The translations under genes were made by a program, and so were the position numbers. A stretch of 64,000 nucleotides of DNA from Nocardiopsis_B sediminis (GTDB taxonomy: Bacteria > Actinomycetota > Actinomycetes > Streptosporangiales > Streptosporangiaceae), in contig NZ_JBHSBH010000005.1 of NCBI RefSeq assembly GCF_042650565.1, positions 62,001-126,000 of the forward strand. Reading direction: 5' to 3'. The notes under the pieces are model-generated. The model made no database searches. It had not been told where the DNA came from and saw only the letters and a list, made by a program, of their open reading frames with translations. Below are positions 59,955-64,000 of this stretch, piece by piece. Within the stretch, counting starts at the first letter, position 1. Each line of letters starts with the position of its first letter.

Positions 59955-60734
59955 GTGTCTCAGCCTCCGTACCCGCAGCAGCCCCATGGCCCGCACCGGC
60001 AGCCGCCCCCCGGCCCCGGCCAGGCGGCGCAGGCGGCGCCGTGGGGCGCACCCCCGCGCCCCTATGCCGGCCGCCACTCGGCCCCCGCCCCCGCTCCCGC
60101 GCCGGCACCTGCCCCACAGGCGTGGCAGCAGCCGCAGGCCGCACCGCAGCACCCCGGCCAGTGGCAGCAGGGCCCCGCTCCCCGGCCCCAGCAGCACCCC
60201 GGCGGCCAGTGGCCGGCGCCAATGCCGCAGCCGCAGCCGCACGGGGTCGCGCCGGTCCCGGGCGGCGGGCAGGCCCACGGCGGCGCGCAGCCCCCGGCAG
60301 CGGTCGCGCCCGTGGCGGCGCAGTACGGGCTCGGCGGGTTCGTCCGCACCTTCGAGACGCCCGGGCCGCTGATGGGGGTCCTCACGGCCTTCGGCACGCT
60401 GGCCGCCGTGATCCTGATCGAGGTGCTGCTGATCGTCTTCACCGACCACTACGTCATCGGCGGCTTCCTCTTCTTCGCGGTCATCTACGCCTTCATCTAC
60501 ATGTTCAAGACGTTCTTCGCCTCGGGCCAGGAGGTGCACCTGTTCACCGACGGCCTGGTGGCCGTCCGCGGCGGCGCACCCACACCCCTCCACTTCGGCC
60601 GGGTGGCATCGGTCCGCCTGGTCAAGGAGAGCCGGGTCCTGACCGGGCACGACGGGACCTCGGTCACGCTGCCGGCAATGCTCAAGGACAAGGAGGAGCT
60701 GTTCCGGGCGGTCGACGGACTCGGCCGGCGCTGA
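59955..60734 (+). CDS. Pro/Gln-rich N-terminus, two-helix membrane protein, unknown function
   Basis: 259 aa. GTG 59955 is preferred because GGGGA precedes it by about 6 bases and the protein then begins V-S-Q-P-P-Y-P-Q-Q-P. Residues 1-125 are Pro/Gln/Ala/Gly-rich, cytoplasmic-tail type. Two membrane helices follow (about 145-168 and 173-193), then a compact domain (H-L-F-T-D-G-L-V-A-V-R ... K-D-K-E-E-L-F-R-A-V-D) resembling the PH-like part of DUF6585-type proteins; that match is from memory. The stop is followed in the same frame by a SMI1/KNR4 domain. Confidence 0.75.
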   Translation: MSQPPYPQQPHGPHRQPPPGPGQAAQAAPWGAPPRPYAGRHSAPAPAPAPAPAPQAWQQPQAAPQHPGQWQQGPAPRPQQHPGGQWPAPMPQPQPHGVAPVPGGGQAHGGAQPPAAVAPVAAQYGLGGFVRTFETPGPLMGVLTAFGTLAAVILIEVLLIVFTDHYVIGGFLFFAVIYAFIYMFKTFFASGQEVHLFTDGLVAVRGGAPTPLHFGRVASVRLVKESRVLTGHDGTSVTLPAMLKDKEELFRAVDGLGRR

Positions 60735-60794
60735 CCGGCCACCGCGCCCCCGGCGGGCGAGGCGGAGATCCGCGCCGCCGAGGAGCGGCTCGGG

Positions 60795-61172
60795 GTGCGG
60801 CTGCCGCCGACCTACCGGAACTTCCTGCTGGCCAGCAATGGCTGGAGCACCCTCTCCTACGCGGTCGACCTGTACCCGGTCGCCGACATCGGGTGGTTCC
60901 CCGACGTGGCCCCCCAGGTCTTCGACGCGTGGTCGGACCCCGGTGAGGACCCCGACGGCCTGATCCCGCTGCTGGAGCGGTCGCTGCTGATCGCCGACGA
61001 CGACGGCGGCAGCGGCCACCACCTCATGCTGCACGCCGACAGCGTCGCGGACAATGGCGAGTGGACCGCCTACGAGTGGTGGCCCGGCGACGGGATCGAG
61101 CCCGAGCCCTACGACGACTTCGCCACACTGGTGACCGCCCTGTGGAATCACCACACCCGGCGCGAGCAGTAG
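60795..61172 (+). CDS. SMI1/KNR4 (SUKH)-family protein, start uncertain
   Basis: 125 aa from GTG 60795. The family core L-P-P-T-Y-R-N-F-L-L-A-S-N-G-W is at the extreme N-terminus. The usual preceding helix (E-I-R-A-A-E-E-R-L-G-V-R) is encoded in frame just upstream at 60759-60794, but no ATG, GTG, TTG or CTG lies between the TGA of the previous gene (60732-60734) and GTG 60795. Either the start has been lost, an unusual codon such as ATC is used, or the domain was once fused to the upstream protein. SUKH proteins are often immunity proteins to polymorphic toxins; here no toxin adjoins. Confidence 0.75.
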   Translation: MRLPPTYRNFLLASNGWSTLSYAVDLYPVADIGWFPDVAPQVFDAWSDPGEDPDGLIPLLERSLLIADDDGGSGHHLMLHADSVADNGEWTAYEWWPGDGIEPEPYDDFATLVTALWNHHTRREQ

Positions 61173-61228
61173 CCCCGCCGCCCGTCGACGGCCCGGGCCG
61201 CTCCGCAGTGAGATCCCCGAGAGGCACA

Positions 61229-61258
61229 GGGGCGGCGCCCACGTGCGGACGCCGCCCC
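61229..61258. terminator. Hairpin between convergent SMI1 and nitrilase genes
   Basis: Arms ggggcggcg (61229-61237) and cgccgcccc (61250-61258) are perfect complements with a 12-base loop, inside the 92-base gap between two convergent stops. Confidence 0.55.
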
Positions 61259-61264
61259 ACCGCC

Positions 61265-62056
61265 TCAGAGGCGGCCGTTGACCAGCACGGGGACGGTGTC
61301 GCGCGCGGCCAGTGCCGCGGCCGGGTCGATGTCGGCCACCAGCAGGCCTGGCGCCGCGCCCAGCTCCTCGGCGGTGCGGCCCATCGGGGTGATCACGGCG
61401 CTGTGCCCGATGCCGCGCGGTGCGGGGCCGGTGACCTCCTCGCCCACGGCGGCGGGGTCGGCCTGGCCGCAGGCCAGGATCCAGGAGGTGGAGTCCAGCG
61501 CCCGGGCGCGGGTCAGCAGCCGCCACTGCTCGGCCTTGCCCTCGCCCGCGCCCCACGACGCGCACACCACGGTGGCGACGGCCCCTTCCGCCCCCAGGCG
61601 GCGGAACAGCTCGGGGAACCGGACGTCGTAGCAGGTCGCCAGGCCGATGCGGACGCCGTCGACCTCGATGGACACCGGCGCCTCCCCCGGTTCGACGGAG
61701 TCGGACTCGCGGTAGCCGAAGGCGTCGAACACGTGGATCTTGCGGTACTCGGCCTCGACGCCCTCCCCCGTCGCCAGCAGCACGTTGCGGACCCGGCCGT
61801 CGGGGGCGGGGGTGAACATCCCCGCCACCACGACGACGCCGGCCTCGGCGGCGATCGCCCGCACCGCGGTGGCCCAGGGCCCGTCCAGCGGTTCGGCGAC
61901 GGGCGCCAGCGGCACTCCGAAGCGGACCATGGCCGCCTCAGGGAAGACCGCCACGCGCGCGCCCACCTCGGCTGCCTCGCGCACCCCCGCCCGGATCAGC
62001 TCCAGGTTGGCGGCGGGGTCGTCGGTGGAGCACATCTGGCTCAGTGCGATCCGCAT
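61265..62056 (-). CDS. Carbon-nitrogen hydrolase (nitrilase superfamily, Nit2/omega-amidase-like)
   Basis: 263 aa from ATG 62056 (MRIALSQMCSTDDPAANL); the longer in-frame start would overlap the divergent gntR promoter. The triad is visible: Glu in V-F-P-E-A-A-M, Lys in Y-R-K-I-H-V-F-D and Cys in A-T-C-Y-D-V-R-F-P-E. R-F-P-E-L-F-R after the Cys is typical of the Nit/omega-amidase branch, which hydrolyses omega-amides or deaminated glutathione. Divergent from a GntR regulator and near an MHS transporter, so probably part of a small catabolic unit for an amide or organic acid. Confidence 0.9.
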   Translation of the reverse strand: MRIALSQMCSTDDPAANLELIRAGVREAAEVGARVAVFPEAAMVRFGVPLAPVAEPLDGPWATAVRAIAAEAGVVVVAGMFTPAPDGRVRNVLLATGEGVEAEYRKIHVFDAFGYRESDSVEPGEAPVSIEVDGVRIGLATCYDVRFPELFRRLGAEGAVATVVCASWGAGEGKAEQWRLLTRARALDSTSWILACGQADPAAVGEEVTGPAPRGIGHSAVITPMGRTAEELGAAPGLLVADIDPAAALAARDTVPVLVNGRL

Positions 62057-62111
62057 GGGCGCGTCCTTCCGTCCGTGTCGTCCCGGGGTCCGGGCTGGAA
62101 TACTAGAGTGC

Positions 62112-62130
62112 TGCATACAGATTGTGTACA
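62112..62130. promoter_or_regulatory. GntR-type operator candidate
   Basis: tgcataca-gat-tgtgtaca is an imperfect dyad: 6 of 8 arm positions match around a 3-base centre. It lies in the 86-base gap between the nitrilase and gntR starts, immediately before the gntR ribosome site AGAGGAGG. This is where an autoregulating FadR-type repressor would bind. Confidence 0.5.
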
Positions 62131-62142
62131 AGAGGAGGGCCA

Positions 62143-62781
62143 GTGGTGCCTGTGCCGGCGTCCGGGAGGGACCGCGCCTACGCGTATCTCAAGGACACCT
62201 ACCTGGCGGACCCGGAGTGCCAGGGGCGGTTCATCAACGAGCAGGAGATCGCCGACCGCATCGGGGTGTCGCGCACGCCCATCCGCGAGGCGCTGTTCCA
62301 GCTCTCCGCCGAGGACCTGGTGCAGCTGATCCCCAAGCGCGGCGCCTATGTGGCCCCCCTGACCGGGCGCGAGATCCGCGAGCTGATGGAGCTGCGCGGC
62401 ATGGTCGAGCGCCACGCCGCCGGCTCGGTGCTGGCCGCCGGAGCGGCCCCGCTCGACGCCATGCGCGCGGCGCTGGCCGAGCAGCACGCGCTGTGCTCCG
62501 GCGACCGCGGGCGCGAGTTCATCGACTGGGACCAGCGCTTCCACTTCGCCCTGGTCGAGGCGGCCGGCAACGACATGCTCTCCAAGCTCTACAGCGGGCT
62601 GCGCGCCCGCCAGGTGCGGGCCGGGGTCGTGGCGCTGTTCTCCACCCCCGACCGGCACCGGGCGGTCCTGCGCGAGCACGAGGAGATCGTGCGGGCGCTG
62701 GCCGACGGCGACACCGGCGCCGCGCACCGCGCGATCACCGGCCACCTCGACTCCACGCTCCGGGTCCTGCTGGACTCCTGA
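62143..62781 (+). CDS. GntR-family (FadR/FCD subfamily) transcriptional regulator
   Basis: 212 aa from GTG 62143 (GTG 62146 is equally possible), 5-7 bases after AGAGGAGG. The N-terminal winged HTH has I-N-E-Q-E-I-A-D-R-I-G-V-S-R-T-P-I-R-E-A-L and P-K-R-G-A-Y-V-A-P-L, classic GntR. The C-terminal all-helical FCD domain has L-M-E-L-R-G-M-V-E-R and the metal-binding pattern D-W-D-Q-R-F-H and H-R-A-V-L-R-E-H. FCD domains sense organic acids, in keeping with the adjoining hydrolase and MHS transporter. Confidence 0.93.
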   Translation: MVPVPASGRDRAYAYLKDTYLADPECQGRFINEQEIADRIGVSRTPIREALFQLSAEDLVQLIPKRGAYVAPLTGREIRELMELRGMVERHAAGSVLAAGAAPLDAMRAALAEQHALCSGDRGREFIDWDQRFHFALVEAAGNDMLSKLYSGLRARQVRAGVVALFSTPDRHRAVLREHEEIVRALADGDTGAAHRAITGHLDSTLRVLLDS

Positions 62782-62787
62782 ACCGCC

Positions 62788-62815
62788 CGCCGTCGGCGTG
62801 ATCACGCCGACGGCG
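62788..62815. terminator. 28-base perfect palindrome spanning the gntR/MHS 3' ends
   Basis: The core ccgtcggcgtga / tcacgccgacgg (62790-62813) is perfectly self-complementary and extends by two pairs each side. It overlaps the stop of the minus-strand transporter (62802-62804), so its last codons form one arm. Best read as a bidirectional terminator. Confidence 0.65.
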
Positions 62816-64000
62816 ACGGCCCCGGCGCGGCGGCGGCCTCCAGCACCTCGTCGTCCTCCTCGGGCACCGGGTTGCGGCCCAGCAGCAGCCCGATCACCGT
62901 CAGCACGACGGTGACGGTGATGTAGACCGACAGCGGGACCCAGGTGCCGAAGCGGGCGAGCAGGAAGGTGAACAGCAGCGGGGCGATGGCGCCGCCGATG
63001 ACGCCGGCCAGCGTGTAGGCCATCGAGCTGCCGCTGCTGCGCAGCCGCGGGTGGAACTGCTCGGCGACGAACGCGGCCTGCGGGCCGTACATCAGCGAGT
63101 GCAGGATGAGCCCGACCACGATGCCGCCCGCCAGCACCGCGAACGAGCCGCCCGAGATCAGCGGGAAGAACACGAACGCCCACACCGCCGCGCCGACCGC
63201 GGCGGCGCCGTAGAGCAGCCGCCGGTTGACGATGTCGGAGAGCCACCCGGCGAACGGGATCACGAACACCTGCACCGAGGAGCCGATGAGCACGGCGGCC
63301 AGCGCGGTCCCCGACTCCAGCCCGAGCTCCTGGGTGGCGTAGGTGAGCACGAACACCGTGAACAGCGCGTAGACGACGTCGGGGGCGACGCGGCTGAGGA
63401 TGGCGGCGATCAGCTGGCGGGGCTGCTCGCGGAACACGTCGCGGATCGGCGCGGCCGAGCGCTCGCCCTCCTGCTCCATCGCCTGGAAGACCGGGGTCTC
63501 CTCCAGCTTGGCGCGGATCCACAGTCCGAAGACCACCAGCACGCCTGACAGCAGGAACGCCACGCGCCAGCCCCAGGAGAGGAACTGGTCCTCGGTCAGC
63601 ACCAGGCCGAGCAGGGCGAGCACGCCGTTGGCCATGAGGTTGCCTGCGGGCGGGCCGACCTGGGCGGCGGAGGCGAAGAAGCCGCGTTTGCGCGGGTCGC
63701 CGAACTCGCTGGACAGCAGCACCGCGCCGCCCCATTCGCCGCCGACGCCCACGCCCTGGGCGAAGCGCAGCAGCACGAGCAGGACCGCCGCGGTCGGCCC
63801 GATGTTGTCGTAGGTGGGCAGCAGGCCGATGAGGAACGTGGCGACGCCGATGAGCATGAGGGTGCTGATCAGCACCTTCTTGCGGCCGATCACGTCGCCG
63901 AGCCGGCCGAACACGAACCCGCCCAGCGGGCGGGCGATGTAGCCGATGGCGTAGGTGGAGAACGCCAGCAGCGTGGCGGCCAGCGGGTCGTGGCTGGGGA
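62802..64000 (-). CDS. MHS-family MFS transporter (metabolite:H+ symporter), 5' end beyond window
   Basis: At least 399 aa. The frame is open to base 64000 and continues upstream (A-F-S-T-Y-A-I-G-Y-I-A-R-P-L-G-G before V-F-G-R-L-G-D-V-I-G-R-K-K), so the start is off the window; ATG 63914 is internal. G-R-L-G-D-x-x-G-R-K is the MFS loop motif and R-F-A-Q-G-V-G-V-G-G-E-W-G-G-A is diagnostic of the MHS subfamily (proline/betaine, shikimate or alpha-ketoglutarate importers). The acidic/Ala C-terminus ends in the palindrome. Convergent with gntR; probably imports the substrate sensed by it. Confidence 0.92.
   Translation of the reverse strand, partial: PSHDPLAATLLAFSTYAIGYIARPLGGFVFGRLGDVIGRKKVLISTLMLIGVATFLIGLLPTYDNIGPTAAVLLVLLRFAQGVGVGGEWGGAVLLSSEFGDPRKRGFFASAAQVGPPAGNLMANGVLALLGLVLTEDQFLSWGWRVAFLLSGVLVVFGLWIRAKLEETPVFQAMEQEGERSAAPIRDVFREQPRQLIAAILSRVAPDVVYALFTVFVLTYATQELGLESGTALAAVLIGSSVQVFVIPFAGWLSDIVNRRLLYGAAAVGAAVWAFVFFPLISGGSFAVLAGGIVVGLILHSLMYGPQAAFVAEQFHPRLRSSGSSMAYTLAGVIGGAIAPLLFTFLLARFGTWVPLSVYITVTVVLTVIGLLLGRNPVPEEDDEVLEAAAAPGPSPSA

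Overview
This is high-GC actinobacterial DNA. The G/C-rich third codon positions, the many GTG starts and a type VII secretion (ESX) locus with EccB, EccC and EccD suggest a filamentous actinomycete of the Nocardiopsis/Streptosporangiales or Streptomyces type; the genus cannot be fixed from the sequence. About 60% of the window (1-38634, minus strand) is one giant gene that runs off the left edge and is crossed by a 64-base assembly gap (33175-33238).

Left 38.6 kb: the giant gene would encode more than 12,850 residues. It starts with a helical WXG100-like export domain and a long Pro/Gly/Asp/Ala-rich linker. Then come nine large modules of about 870-990 residues. Each carries a snapalysin/metzincin-like zinc site, HExxHxxGxxDxY, followed by a Met-turn-like G-L-M-G-N-x-W. 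One of the nine has lost the motif glycine. An extra half module lies at 7.3-8.0 kb. Between modules sit two copies of a domain laid out like an ADP-ribosyltransferase but lacking the catalytic residues, and three arrays totalling 13 LuxR/GerE-like helix-turn-helix repeats. An Ala/Glu-rich tail leads off the window, where the true C-terminal (toxin?) domain must lie. The very long open frames on the plus strand of this region are codon-bias shadows.

38.6-51.1 kb: the ESX locus. Reading away from the divergent control region at 46742-47068, the minus-strand operon runs eccD, eccB, two Esx/WXG100 proteins, a 134-aa helical protein, a 1055-aa WXG/PPE-like protein with 11 Tyr-rich repeats, a YbaB/EbfC-like protein, a small WXG partner and the giant protein. 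eccC (three ATPase domains) reads the other way. Further right is a mycosin-like subtilase whose Asp, His and Ser positions are all substituted. EccE and a canonical mycosin are not in the window.

51.1-64 kb: ordinary accessory and regulatory genes: a VOC protein, an NmrA-type reductase divergent from a TetR regulator with two operator-like palindromes, an orphan NarL-type response regulator, a MerR regulator divergent from a frameshifted MFS gene, a bacterial-type PARG (GGG...QEE signature), a second MFS exporter, a Pro/Gln-rich membrane protein followed by a SMI1/KNR4 domain with no proper start codon, and a nitrilase-family hydrolase / GntR regulator / MHS transporter cluster cut by the right edge. 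Strong hairpins separate the convergent pairs. No rRNA, tRNA, CRISPR array or insertion sequence was seen.
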